Below, one piece after another: positions 1 to 11,102 of a stretch of 64,000 nucleotides of DNA. Numbering within the stretch: position 1 is the stretch's first letter; each line of letters starts with the position of its first letter. The DNA comes from Rana temporaria (lineage: Eukaryota; Chordata; Amphibia; Anura; Ranidae). A program made the position numbers and the translations under genes. Under the pieces are notes generated by a model. That model ran no database searches. It saw only the letters and a list, made by a program, of their open reading frames with translations, and was not told the origin of the DNA. The DNA lies in the NCBI RefSeq assembly GCF_905171775.1, contig NC_053489.1, positions 147,399,642-147,463,641 of the forward strand. The letters are read 5' to 3'.

Positions 1-355
1 CAGTGAACAGTATGTACAGGAGAGGAGTGTGGAGGGTATGACAGTGGGCACTATGTATAGGAGAGGAGGGTGGAGGGTATGACCATGAGCAGTATGTACA
101 GGAGAGGAGTGTGGAGGGTGCAACAGTTGGCACTATGTACAGAAGAAAAGTGTATGACAGCAGGCACTATGTAAAGGATAGGAGTGTGAAGGGTATGACA
201 GTGGGCGCTCTGTATAGGAGAGGAGTGTGGCGGGTATGACAGTGGGCACTATGTACAGGAGAGGAGTGTGTAGGGTATGACAGTGGGCACTATGTATAGG
301 AGAGAAATGTGGAGAGTATGACAGTGGGCACTATGTACAACAGGAGTGGAAGGAT
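1..355. repeat. 41-bp minisatellite
   Basis: About eight to nine head-to-tail copies of a unit of about 41 bp, recognisable by CACTATGTATAGG followed by AGAGGAGTGTGGAGGG. Copies diverge by point changes and by one shortened unit near 130-165. The array probably continues to the left of the window. A small open frame at 309-497 starts inside it and has no coding signature. Confidence 0.85.
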
Positions 356-640
356 GTTTAGGGACTGCGTAGTGGTTAAGCGATCTCCAATGCAGAGTTT
401 GCTGATTCTTTCATATAACAAGTGGAGAGACTTTCAGCTGTCAAAAGAAAATATATGGGCAGTCTGCCAAGTTTTTAACAGGAAACATTGTAACTAACGC
501 TTCCTTCTTAGATCAAAGGGATAAACTTCTGTGTGTAAAAAATAAATCCCCCAAGTTTGTAAACAACATGAAACATTGTAACCAACTCCCTTCTTAGCTC
601 AAACTTCTGTGTGTAAATGCAGGAAATTTAACCACTTAAA
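356..640. other. Short unique-looking stretch, no feature
   Basis: AT-rich sequence in which a phrase around GAAACATTGTAACTAAC is imperfectly repeated near 481 and 571 (about 90 bp apart). I see no gene or defined element. Confidence 0.4.
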
Positions 641-649
641 GTCCAACAC

Positions 650-1480
650 TTGTTTCTTAAGTTAACGACTTCCAGACCTCCTCATGTACATATACGTCAG
701 CAGAATGGCACGGACAGGCACATGTACGTACCTGTACGTCCTCTGCTAGACGTGGGTGGGGGGTCCGATCAGGACCCCCCCGGTACATGCGGAGGTCGGG
801 TCCGCTCGGGGAGCGATCCGGGACGACGGTGCGGCTATTTGTTTATAGCCGCTCCGTCGCGATCGCTCCCCGGAGCTGAAGAACGGGGAGAGCCGTGTGT
901 AAACACGGCTTCCCCGTGCTTTACTGTGTCGGCGCATCGATCGCGTCATTCCCATTATAGGGAAGACACGATCGATGACGTCATTCCTACAGCCACACCC
1001 CCTACACTAGTAAACACACACAAAGTAAACCCTAACTCCTACAGCGCCCCCTGTGGTTAACTCCCAAACTGCAACTGTCATTTTCACAATAAACAATGCA
1101 ATTTAAATGCATTTTTTGCTGTGAAAATGACAATTGTCCCAAAAATGTGTCAAAATTGTCCGAAGTGTCCGCCATAATGTCGCAGTCACGAAAAAAATCG
1201 CTGATCGCCGACATTAGTAGTAAAAAAAATAAAAAAAATAAAAATGCAAAAAAACTATCCCCTATTTTGTAAACGCTATAAATTTTGCGCGAACCAACCG
1301 ATAAACGATTATTGTGATTTTTTTTACCAAAAATATAGAATACGTATCGGCCTAAACTGAGGAAAAAAAAAATGTTATATATGTTTTTGGGGGATATTTA
1401 TTATAGCAAAAAGTAAAAAATATTGCATTTTTTTCAAAATTGTCGCTCTATTTTGCCTTATCTGCATTAAATTAGCCTCA
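650..1480 (+). repeat. Repeat family C, copy 1
   Basis: First of three long copies (with 11904-12740 and 22845-23815). The GC-rich half (650-1060) contains palindromes around GATCGCTCCCCGGAGC. The AT-rich half (1090-1480) contains the phrases CCCAAAAATGTGTCAAAATT, GTATCGGCCTAAACTGAGG and GGATATTTATTATAGC shared by all copies. A TTAACCACTT motif lies just upstream at about 629. There is no coding capacity. It is probably a non-autonomous DNA transposon or part of one; the superfamily is not determined. Confidence 0.7.
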
Positions 1481-1857
1481 GAATCTGTGTAATTCAGATG
1501 TGTTCCTTTTTAAAGGGATGAGGTGGCAACCCTAGCTACAACCCCTGAAGTCGATCTTTTTTTTTTCTCTGATTTATTTATTTATTTTTTTGGGCAAATG
1601 GGCCTATCTTGAGAAAGGGGCCTGGAGCTGAAGCTCCATCAGCCCCTATGTTAATCCGGCCCTGATAACACCACACGGGAGACCCCACCTCTTCATATAC
1701 ATTCTGCAGCAGGAATCTGGAGCTGTTATTCGAATCAGTAATTTTCATTCTGCGGATCATATCAGCCATTAGCGGGCTTTTCTTTTGGTGGGTCAGTGTC
1801 CATCATTTATCATGATTGACATAGATCTGTATCATGGAACGACAAGATTGACAATGG

Positions 1858-1888
<31 letters not shown>

Positions 1889-1963
1889 TTTGTATTATTA
1901 TTATTTCTCAATAAAGGACATTAATCACATTAAGAAAAAAACAAGAACAAACACAATTTACAT
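1481..1963. other. Intergenic stretch with (TA)n microsatellite
   Basis: Contains a (TA)n run at about 1857-1891 and a short ranid-type repeat phrase (GGGCCTGGAGCTGAAGC) near 1617. No gene is visible. Confidence 0.4.
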
Positions 1964-1967
1964 TTAA

Positions 1968-2142
1968 ATCCTGCAAGGCTATTTAAAAACACCTGAACAT
2001 ATAAAAAAATATGGGGATTTGGTCACTCCATATGGTCATATAGTGCTAAGCCCACTTGCTGCGTCAAAGTAGGACCCGCTGGTAATGGGATACTTTGATG
2101 TGGTAAGTGGGCCTGTTATGGTTTTTAAATAGCCTTGCTGGA
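1968..2142. mobile_element. TTAA-flanked fold-back MITE 1
   Basis: Two arms are inverted copies: the left arm begins ATCCTGCAAGGCTATTTAAA and the right arm ends with its near complement (TTTAAATAGCCTTGCTGGA). Inner sub-arms (CCACTTGCTGCGTCAAAGTA and its partner) also pair. TTAA lies on both sides (1964-1967 and 2143-2146), as expected for TTAA-target elements such as piggyBac or Kolobok derivatives. No coding sequence. Confidence 0.65.
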
Positions 2143-2146
2143 TTAA

Positions 2147-2624
2147 AGGGGTTGTAAAGGTACAATTTGTTTTCCCTAAATAGCTTCCTTTACCTTAGTG
2201 CATTTCTCATTCACTTACCTCATCCTTCGATTTTGCTTTTAAATGTCCTTATTCTGATTCTTCTGATAAATCCTCACTTCCTGTTCTTCTGTCTGTAACT
2301 CCACACAGTAATGCAAGGCTTTCTCCCTGGTGTGGAGTGTCGTGCTCGCCCCCTCCCTTGGACTACAGGAGAGTCAGGACGTCCACTAACACACAGCGCT
2401 CTTCACTATCTGCAATGTAGAGAGCGTCCTGACTCTCCTGTAGTCCAAGGGAGGGGGCGAGCACGACACTCCACACCAGGGAGAAAGCCTCGCATTACTG
2501 TGTGGAGTTACAGACAGAAGAACAGAAAGTGAGGATTTCTCAGAAGAAATATGGACATTTAAAAGCAAAATCGAAGTAAGTGAAGGAAGCTATTTAGGAT
2601 TTTTTTTTTACCTTTACAACCCCT
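2147..2624. mobile_element. TTAA-flanked fold-back MITE 2
   Basis: A long palindrome. The left arm starts AGGGGTTGTAAAGG and the right arm ends CCTTTACAACCCCT. The arms pair almost continuously through the segments GGAGTGTCGTGCTCGCCCCC and GACTACAGGAGAGTCAGGAC around a loop of about 60 bp near 2380-2420. TTAA flanks both ends (2143-2146 and 2625-2628), the left one shared with the neighbouring fold-back. The open frames inside are palindrome shadows. Confidence 0.7.
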
Positions 2625-2628
2625 TTAA

Positions 2629-3290
2629 AATTACATTTTTGTATGTGTGTACTATAATCTATTTTGTTCTCTTTGTAGTTTTATAGCAGCACCATCTTGA
2701 ATGTAAACACATTTAATCACATGAAGAGCAGTGTTTTGGGGCCCACTTATTCTTAAAGGGGAATTGCAGATTCCAAAAAAAGTTCTAAAGAAGAAGCCAT
2801 TGTCCTTGTAAGGGACAAGTTCCTTTGCCAAAGGGGTCCCCCAGCAAGGTGCCCTTCCCATGTTGTGGGGCATGTTTCTTGGTATGGTTCAGGTGGGGGG
2901 GCAACATGCTTGGATAATGGCCTGGTATGGGTTTTTGGGGGACCCAACACCTTTTTTCATTATTTTTTTACCTGGGTCCCCTTTACAACCACACTAGACC
3001 TGAGGGGCCTGACATAACTTTATTGGGATCCTCATGCACTTTTTTGTTTACATTTACCTGTCAGAATCCCTGAGCAGAAAGCACATTTCCCAGTGGTAGT
3101 AATACTGCTGCTAATTGTTTCATCACACATTGCAGCTGGTGATAAAGCTCAGCTAAACACCCATTTAGTGTAGCTCAGCCATTCGATGAACCTCTGTACA
3201 GCTGAAATTCAGTCCAAACCAGAAGTTCTTCTCCAATACTCACCTCTCCGGTGGCAAATTACTCCTGCCTCTTCTCCATTCCAGTGCTTG
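2629..3290. other. Repeat fragments, no gene
   Basis: Includes a stretch at about 2830-2960 (CATGCTTGGATAATGGCCTGGTATGG and neighbours) related to 14700-14830 and 15760-15870, so fragments of one dispersed family. Nothing coding. Confidence 0.4.
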
Positions 3291-4285
3291 AACCTTGGAA
3301 AGCCGAGCCGAACACCCCCCAGTTCGGTTCACAGCAGAACATGCGAACAGGCAAAAAATCTGTTCGAACACGAGAACACTGTTAAAGTCTATGGGACACG
3401 AACATGAAAAATCAAAAGTCCTAATTTTAAATGCTAATATGCAAGTTATTGTCATAAAAAGTGTTTGGGGACCTGGGTCCTGCAAAAAAAGTTCTAAAAA
3501 CAGCAGTTTTTTCTGGAGCAGTGATTTTAATAATGCTTAAAGTAAAACAATAAAAGTAAAATATTCCTTTAAATTTCGTACCTGGGGGTGTCTATAGTAT
3601 GCCTGTAAAGTAGCGCATGTTTGCATAGAAAAGTTCCTACACAAAATTACATTTCTAAAGGAAAAAAGTAATTTAGAACTACTCGCGGCTATAATGAATT
3701 GTCGGGTCCCGGCAATACAGATAAAAGTCATTGAAAAAAATGGCATTGGCCCCCCCCCCCCCCAGTCCATTACCAGGCCCTTTGGGTCTAGTATGAATAT
3801 TAAGGGGAACGCTAAAACAAAATTAAAAAAAATAAATGCGTGGGGGAACCCCACACCATTTTATTTAAATGGCGCAGGGTTCCCCTTAATATCTATACCA
3901 GACCTGAAGTGCCTGATATGGAATTTGGGGGGGGACCCTCACGCATTTTTTTTAATTTTGGTTTGGGGTTCCCCTTAATATTTATACCAGACCCAAAGGG
4001 CCTGGTAATGGAATAAGGGGGAACCCAAGCTGTGTTTTTCAATTACTTTTATCTGTATTGCCGGGACACGACAATTCATTATAGCCGCGAGTAGTTTTGA
4101 ATGACTTTTTTTCCTTTAGAAACTTAGAACTTTAGAGGACTTTTCGATGCATGGGAAACATGCACTACTTTACAGGCATACTATAGACACCCCCAGGTAC
4201 AAAATGTAAACAAATATTTCACTTCTATTGTTTCACTTTAAGCATTATTAAGCATTATTAAAATTTCTGCTCCCAAAAAACTGAC

Positions 4286-5588
4286 GTTTTTAAAACTTTT
4301 TTTATTTATTTTATTTATTTATTAAAATGCTTATTGAGAGCGCAGTCTTTACCCAAAGGCCTCAATGCGCTCATAGAACCAACATATCCATATACAGAAA
4401 CAGATCTCACATTCTAGTAGACAGTAACATTCATAAAACCACGTAACAAAATTTAAAAGATTTAAAAACAATACTAATGTCTGACCCTAAATAGGGCCAT
4501 ACGCTTGAAAAAATAAAAAGGTTTTTAAAAACTTCCTAAACTTTAATAGATCATTCTCAAGTCTCAAATATAGAGGTAAGGAATTCCAAAATGTTGATCC
4601 TTGTACATCCAACGTCCTCCCTCCGCATTTAGTTTTTTTGAATTTAGGGACGATCAAATTAGCCTGATTAGCAGATTTCAATGATCTGCTAGGAGCGTAG
4701 TAGGTGAATTTTTCTTGCAATTACCCTGGGACTTTCCCATGGATGGCTGTATGCACAATACAACCCACTTTAAACAAAACCCGTTCAGCAACGGGTAGCC
4801 AGTGCAGGGCTTTCAAAGATGGTGTAATATGGTCCCCGCGACCCACACCTGTTAATAACCTAGCCACAGAGTTTTGAATCAGCTGGAGTTTGTGCAAGAG
4901 GGTTTTTGGAAGCCCCATACACAGGGCATTACAATAATCCAGCCGACTGCCGATAAAAGCATTGACCATGGGGACTTTATCCGCTTCGTCAATGAAATGG
5001 AATGTGGAATGCAGAAGTTTCAGTTGGTAGTAACACAAACTTACCAACTGATTTACTTGCGCCTTCAGTGTCAATTTGGAATCCAAAATGATTTGCAAGT
5101 CTCGAACCTGGGTGGCCGGAGATGGAGATGGAATAAACAAGACCGGCCAAGAGGGAAAGTCAGTCAAGCTGATTTTGCTCTGATTACTAATGATGATACA
5201 TTCCGTTTTGGAGCCGTTTAGTTTTAAATAATTGGCTCCCATCCAGGACTGTATTTCCTGTAAGAAGGATGCCAGATCCGGCCGGACTTTCTCATTCTTG
5301 GGCAGCTTAAAGTAAATCTGCGTATCATCTGCATAGACGTGAAATCTGAAGTTATGGCGCCGGATGATATACAACAGTGGCTGTATATAGATATTAAACA
5401 GGATCTGCGATAAAGCCGAACCTTGGGGGACCCCGCAAGACAGGGAACTATTAGATGAGTAATACGTCCCCAGTCTTACCCTCTGAGCCCTGTTCCGCAG
5501 GAACAAAGCCATCTATGTCAATGCCGTATCCACTAGCCCAGCCACAGACACCAGCCTCTCCAACAGTCTTGCATTGATACATGTCCCC
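4286..5588 (-). mobile_element. 5'-truncated L2/CR1-group LINE
   Basis: Minus-strand LINE fragment containing the last part of the reverse transcriptase ORF and a 3' untranslated region that ends in an (AAAT)n-type tail (read on the minus strand; 4286-4325 on plus). The 5' end at about 5588 is truncated inside the RT domain, typical of target-primed insertion. It sits inside the right arm of the fold-back element, next to a T-rich target. Confidence 0.75.
4487..5575 (-). pseudogene. L2-like reverse transcriptase, C-terminal half
   Basis: The conceptual protein contains the RT motifs GVPQGSALSQILFNIY and, downstream, HVYADDTQIYF, where the two Asp of YADD are the catalytic pair. These are followed by the LINE thumb-like signatures DYCNALCMGLPK, RLLTGVGRGDHITP and LHWLPVAERV and the C-terminal FWNSLPLYLR. 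These signatures are those of the L2/CR1 group. One frame is kept over about 1.1 kb but is broken by TAG at 5513-5515 (at a position that is usually Trp) and TAA at 4721-4723. It lacks the endonuclease and the N-terminal RT half, so it is a dead copy. Confidence 0.8.
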
Positions 5589-5812
5589 TGGGGCAGGACC
5601 CAGGTCCCAAACACTTTTTATGACAATAACTTACATATTAACCTTTAAAATTAGCACTTTTGATTTCTCCCATAGACTTTTAAAGGATGTTCTGCGGCTT
5701 TTCGAATTTGCCGCGAACACCCCAAATTGTTTGCTGTTCAGCGAACGTGCAAACAGCCAATGTTCGAGTCTAACTCATGTTCAACTCGAACATGAAGCTC
5801 ATCCCTAGTGCT

Positions 5813-7000
5813 CACCCACAAAGTGATCAATGCAAATCCAACAAAATTATAAAGGCATTCAAAGGTTTTGCAGAGGGGGAGGAGCAAAATAAAAGTGTTT
5901 TTTTTTATGTGTTTTCCCCTTACATGTAGTTGATTTAAATAAATAAGTGCTCTACGAAGCTCCAAAAAATGTATTAGATACTTTTAGGCAGAGCAAGATG
6001 GGTTTAAATCAAACACCATATTGTTAGGAGGTCTCTGAGAAAAGGATCAGCACATTTTCTCAATTTGCCCTAGTGCAGCCATTAGTAAGCTTGTAAGAAA
6101 ATATCCATGACTTATGTTTTGTAAACTCAATGTATTCATGTTAACTTGGAACTAGTATTAGTGCATCAAATACATGTATTTCACAAAATTATCTCAAAAG
6201 AACAGAACATAGACTTTTTCTGTGACAAGAGCTCTAGTAATGCTCAAAGCAAATGAGTTTTGTGTTATGTTTAGCTTAGTCGTTAAAAAGGCATCAAAGT
6301 TTAAAAATGTTTGAAATGTTTGTTTTAGCTTGGGATAATGTACTATTCATAGGTAATTAAACAATGTTCAAAAATCCAAGTACATGGGTAGAAAAAGAAT
6401 AATGTTCATCATGTATTTTTATAATTGTGCTATCAATAAACAGTCAACCCCTCTCTTTCAACATGCAAATCTGCTCAGAGCACCAACATTTGACTTTACG
6501 TTAAGGCAAAGATGATGCTCCCCTCACAGCCCCCCAATACTCACCCGAGCCCCCTCTCGATACAGCGACTTGCACAAGAGACTCAGCAGTCTCAGACTTC
6601 CTTCTCCTCATTGACTGAGACAGCAGCTGGCACCCATTGGCTCCCACTGCTGTCAATCACAGAAAGTAAACCAATGAGGAGAGAGTGGGGGGAGGGCCCA
6701 GCCACAGCTTTATCTGTCTTATGGACACACAGAGCAGAAGATCAGGAGCAAGCATGATTCGGTGCCCCCAGGAAAAGTGTCTTTCTCTGGGGGGCACTGC
6801 TCAAGGGGGAAGAGCCAGGAGGGCCAGTGAGGGATCCTAAAAGAAGAGGATTGGGGATGCTCTGTGCAAAACCATTGCACAGAGCAGGTAAATATGACAT
6901 GTTTGTTTTTTAAATAAGCTTTAATACCAGGGATGCAGATGGGCCCGCGGGGCAGGGAAGTGGGGAAGTGCAATGTACGAACACAATGGGGAAAACAACC
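5813..7000. other. Mostly featureless, one repeat-like segment
   Basis: 5813-6490 is AT-rich and I see nothing in it. 6490-6960 is GC-richer and resembles a dispersed frog repeat (GCTCTGTGCAAAACCATTGC and an inverted echo in the same segment). The open frames there lack any domain signature. Confidence 0.35.
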
Positions 7001-7760
7001 TGCAAATTAGTGACTAAGTGAATGAGTACATACACAAAAATGCACAAATTAAAAAATAAATAAATAAGAGAATACAGTGAATGCACATAACAGTCCCAAT
7101 TTCACATCAAAAGGAAAGGCAGGAATCCAAGTGAGATTGAAAAATGGATAAGTGAATGGATAGTCTAGAGTGGAAATTCCAAAGCCAGATCCGTGAAGAT
7201 GCACAGCGCAGCGAATCCAAAAAACGTGCAGCCCACACCGTTTGTGATCCTAGCAGCTTACCTCATAGCTGTCACATAAAGCCAAATCAATATACAGAGC
7301 TTCAACCTCTCAGTGGATGGATATCTTCCTGGGATGTAAATAGATGAATCTGGTAGATTTCAGTCTTGGGCCGTGCATGTGGGGGATACAAATGAAGATA
7401 CTATAGTATAGTCCTGTCACCACTAAGGAACCTCTGTCTAGGTAGGTGGATGTAAACTTACACAGTGTGTTAGGAAAGGGTGCCTATCTCCACGAGTGCC
7501 GAACTCGTCAGAATCCTAGTTTCTCTCTGCCACAAAATCCTCCCTTCGGTGTCAGTGAAAACAGCCGCTCACACGGAGATGGTAGGGGCAGGGGAGAGAG
7601 AAGGAGGGGGGCACATCGCGTGATACCGTACAAATAGTTTATTAAAATAAAGATAAAAACATCTAAAACTCACATGGAGCAGTCTTTGAGGCGGTCAAAA
7701 CATTTACGAGCGCCGTGCTCGTCTACCGTCCGTCGGGTGCTGCAAACCAATCCAGTGCTC
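7001..7760. other. Possible Penelope-LTR-like leader
   Basis: No gene. The right part (about 7630-7760, AATAAAGATAAAAAC then GAGCGCCGTGCTCG) precedes the palindrome at 7763-7856 and resembles the LTR-like segments of Penelope-like elements in general layout. This is a weak assignment. Confidence 0.25.
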
Positions 7761-7762
7761 TA

Positions 7763-7856
7763 GTTCCGACGCGTGTTCGTCACGTCACTTCATCAGGGGA
7801 TATCACTGGAGCACGTGATATCCCCTGATCACGTGACGTGACGAACACATGTCACG
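7763..7856. repeat. Palindrome with paired hammerhead-like cores
   Basis: Arms of about 45 bp pair head to head around 7808-7812. On the minus strand the order is CTGATGA (7796-7790), a short hairpin GTGACGTGAC, GAAC, then ACGCGTC (7768). On the plus strand the order is CTGATCA (7825-7831), the same hairpin, GAAC, then ACATGTC. The order matches the type-I hammerhead core (CTGATGA, stem II, GAAA, stem III, cleavage after TC), with substitutions in the core and stem II on both strands. Activity is doubtful. Confidence 0.4.
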
Positions 7857-7860
7857 TCAG

Positions 7861-7985
7861 GACGCAAGTGCTTTGTGAATACAGCACTTGCCTCTCTAAC
7901 TTGCGGCGGCGTAGCGTAAATACCATACGCTACGCCCGCACAAAGTTACGCTGCCCTACCTGAATCTGGCCATTAGTGTGTATTA
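7861..7985 (+). repeat. Duplicate of MITE A end and flank
   Basis: All 125 bases are identical to 8762-8886. That interval contains the right end of the A-type MITE and 14 bp of flank (ATTAGTGTGTATTA), so this is a local duplication rather than an independent insertion. Confidence 0.85.
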
Positions 7986-8151
7986 TGCACAGTCATTTCT
8001 ACAGGAACGTGTGTGTTGCGATTAGTGTGTTGAAACATGAAAAAAATCTCGTTCAATACCAGATAATAACATTTTCATTTAATTAGTACAGTTTTTGAAA
8101 ATGCGATACAAATACAATACAACACATTACATCACTTCGATAATCTTATAT

Positions 8152-8872
8152 AGCTAGATTCAGAGAGCGTTACGGCGGCGTATCAGTAGATACGCCGTCG
8201 TAACTCTGAATCTACGCCGTCATAAATTTAAGCGTATTCTGGAAACCAGATACGCTTTAATTAGGCCAAGATACGAGCGGCGTAAGTCTCCTACGCATAT
8301 TTACACTGGCCGCTAGGTGGCGCTTCCGCTGTTTTCCGTGTCGAATATGCAAATGAGCTAGATACGCCGATTCTCGAACGTACGTGCGCCTGTCGCAATT
8401 AGTTACGCCGTTTACGTAAGAGATACGCCGGCGTAAAGATAAAGCTGCTCCCTAGGTGGCGCAGCCCATGCAAGGTATGGACGTCAGGACAAGCCTATCT
8501 TTTTACGTCGTTTGCGTAAGTCGTACGCAAATAGGGCTGTGCGTAAGTTACGTTCAAGTCGTAGGCAGTGTTCGACGTATCTTAGGCATTCTATCCGACG
8601 CATGCTCACTGGGATACGTCCACGGACGGCGCATGCGCCGTTCGTTGATAACATCATTTACGTGGGGTCATGCTTAATTTCCCTAAAACACGCCCACCTC
8701 TTCCTCATTTGAATTAGGCGCGCTTACGCCGGCACATTTACGCTACGCCGCCGTAACTTAGGACGCAAGTGCTTTGTGAATACAGCACTTGCCTCTCTAA
8801 CTTGCGGCGGCGTAGCGTAAATACCATACGCTACGCCCGCACAAAGTTACGCTGCCCTACCTGAATCTGGCC
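8152..8872. mobile_element. MITE family A copy (Harbinger-type)
   Basis: Non-coding element with ends CTAGATTCAGAGAG and CTACCTGAATCTGGCC. The interior is full of GGCGTA/TACGCC motifs such as GATACGCCGTCGTAA and GCCGCTAGGTGGCGCTTCC shared with 38189-39364, 20550-21674 and 59686-60409. The left end of the transposase-bearing element at 56980 shares the same terminal half, linking the family to PIF/Harbinger. Confidence 0.75.
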
Positions 8873-8886
8873 ATTAGTGTGTATTA

Positions 8887-10481
8887 GGCATTAATCTTGG
8901 CTGGGTGATGTAAAGCAGGTGTTTTATCTCATGGAATGACATAAAGAGTAATGGACAAATGTAGATTCCCCCATGTACATAAATACATTTTTTTTTTATA
9001 AAACAATTTATTAATCGTGGTTAGGTTCAGCGTATTTTTTTACATGTCGTGTAGATACATTGTACAAAGAAACAGGTCCTCTTTAAAACATAAAATTGTG
9101 GTAGTCTAAAACAGTATGAGTAGCATTTGTTTCCCCTTTATTATAGTCGCCATTTACCCAAGTAAAATTGACTATGTTTACAATGCAAACCATGTTTTGT
9201 TTCAGTACATATTTTAAAAATGCAATTTCCTCCCATCTGATTACTCACATTATCCTTGTACAGAATGATTCTTTTAAAATTATGCTTTACCATTCAGTCA
9301 ATAATATAAGACCTTTTCATAAATGTCATTAATGGAAGAGAGACACCATAGACAGAAATCTTCTTTTATTCCCATCTGAACTCAGATGGTTGTTGCTGTG
9401 CATAGTCTTAAATTGTCTTTAAAATGTGCCCTTTCACTGAGATAATTTCAAGTCCTTCATATGCTAATTGTCAGACGAAGGTCAAATATCCTGCTTTCTC
9501 GGTTGAAAAGGATTATTCTTTTCTTCTCATTAAATTAGGAAATCTTATATTACTAATAATAAGGGCATTTTCCTATCAACAACATCAATGTGGTCTTATT
9601 TCTAGTCTCCAATTAGGAATCTTAGATCCTTACCTGCCTAATCATTGTCAGTGCATATTACGTTACAAAGTCAAAACTTTAACTCTTAGTATGCCATCAC
9701 TCCTTGCCCCATTGTACCAAATAAAGCTGTCAACACAAAATTTACAGTTTTAGTATAGTTTGCTCATAAAATGATTGTATATGTAAAATGTAGAGACAAT
9801 AGTCGGGTCTGGTTGAAGCCAGATGACTATGATTGGATCATTAAATTTTAGGCTGCTTTTTTTCCCAATTTAAAATTGTATACTTGCAACAATTCAGATG
9901 GAAGTTTGACTACCTTTTCTGTATGGTGGATGGAATGGTTTAACTGCCACCTCCTGGAACCTTTGTGTACTACAATATACAAGAAAGGCAATGATTTTCC
10001 ATATGGGTTTGAAAAGATTTCCGTTGTTCTGTCTTGAGATCCGTAATAACATAAGACTATCTTGTTTGTGGGGTCACAGAAGCTGCAGGTATGGTTTAAG
10101 CGCTATAAGCAATAAAGTCAGAGAATTGCTAGTGCTATCCAAAAGACATTGTGACCGCACTAAAGTAAGAAAGTCTGTTCAATTTACTATCGGTTTGGTC
10201 TTGTTTTATTAAGGCTTTGCAAAAAAGAAGAAGTACAAAAATAAAAGATTTCTTACAGCATATTGTCAGAAAATGTTTACTAAAGAGAAAGTAAAAAAGG
10301 AAAAAGCATAGGCCATGAATGATAAGGACAAAATGAAACAAAGAATCATATTTTCAACACAGAGAAGTCTATCCAACAGGTTATAAGGTAATAAGAAGAT
10401 ATTTCTATTATCAGTGGCCTTAATTTCTTACATAACTTGGTGGAAAGGACTGGTTCATTCATACACTACCAGAATGGTCTG
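8887..10481. other. No recognisable feature
   Basis: AT-rich sequence without repeats I can pair or an exon-like frame. The longest frame (9424-9753, about 109 codons) shows no domain and no coding bias. Confidence 0.4.
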
Positions 10482-10484
10482 TTA

Positions 10485-11099
10485 GGCCTCGTACACACGA
10501 CCGAGAATCTCGTCGTAAAAGAAGCGTTGTTTTCCTCGAAGAGGTTCTTGTCAGGCTTGACGAGAATCTTGTCAAGCTTTCTTTGCATACACACTGTCAA
10601 GACAAAATCTTGTCTTTCTTAAAATGCGGTGACGTACAACATGTACCACGGCACTATAAAGGGAAAGTTCGATTCCACTAGCGCCACCCTTTGGGCTGCT
10701 TTTGCTAATCTCATGTTACTGCGTGTTAAGTAAAAGTTTGGAGAGAGACGATTTGCGCTTTTCAGTCTGTTACAGCGTGACGAATGTGCTATCCCCATTA
10801 CAAACGCTACTTTTACCGAAGGTGCGCTCCCGTCTTATACTTTATTCTAAACATGCGCGGGTTTCTAAGCATACACACGAACATGTTTCTCGTCGTAAAC
10901 CAGCCCGACGAGAAACACGATGAGGAAATTGAGACTCCCGACGAGAAAAAAGAGAGCTTGTTCTCTTTTTTTCTCGTCGAGATCCATGACAGTTTTCTCG
11001 ACGGAAAACATACACACGACCATTTTTCTCGGCAAAAATGCTCTGCCAGCATTTTTCATGATGGATTTTGCTGAGGAAAAAGGTTGTGTGTACGAGGCC
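10485..11099. mobile_element. MITE family B copy
   Basis: Terminal inverted repeats GGCCTCGTACACAC and GTGTGTACGAGGCC. Flanking triplets are TTA (10482-10484) and TGA (11100-11102), a probable degenerated 3-bp duplication. The interior contains repeated TTTTCTCGTCG/CGACGAGAAA hairpins. Other copies are at 20897-21355, 38328-38780 and 63497-63898. The TIR style and TWA target match PIF/Harbinger. Non-coding. Confidence 0.75.
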
Positions 11100-11102
11100 T
11101 GA

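Larger units (their letters stand above)
3291..5812. mobile_element. Large fold-back element split by a LINE
   Basis: Left arm (about 3300-3800) and right arm (about 3960-4285 plus 5589-5812) are inverted copies. The outer pair contains ACTTTTTATGACAATAACTT and its complement (around 3440 and 5615). The inner pair contains GGGGGTGTCTATAGTATGCC and its complement (3590 and 4180). The right arm is interrupted at about 4286-5588 by a LINE; removing the LINE restores continuous pairing. The end near 5812 reads inward as CACTAGGGATGAGC. Non-coding MITE-like element, superfamily unknown. Confidence 0.7.

Noticed and set aside
650..1060. 136-codon frame as a gene
   Set aside because: It lies in the GC-rich palindromic half of repeat C, has an overlapping antisense frame, and no domain.
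6512..6760. Possible host exon
   Set aside because: No convincing splice sites or protein motif, and the sequence resembles a dispersed frog repeat.
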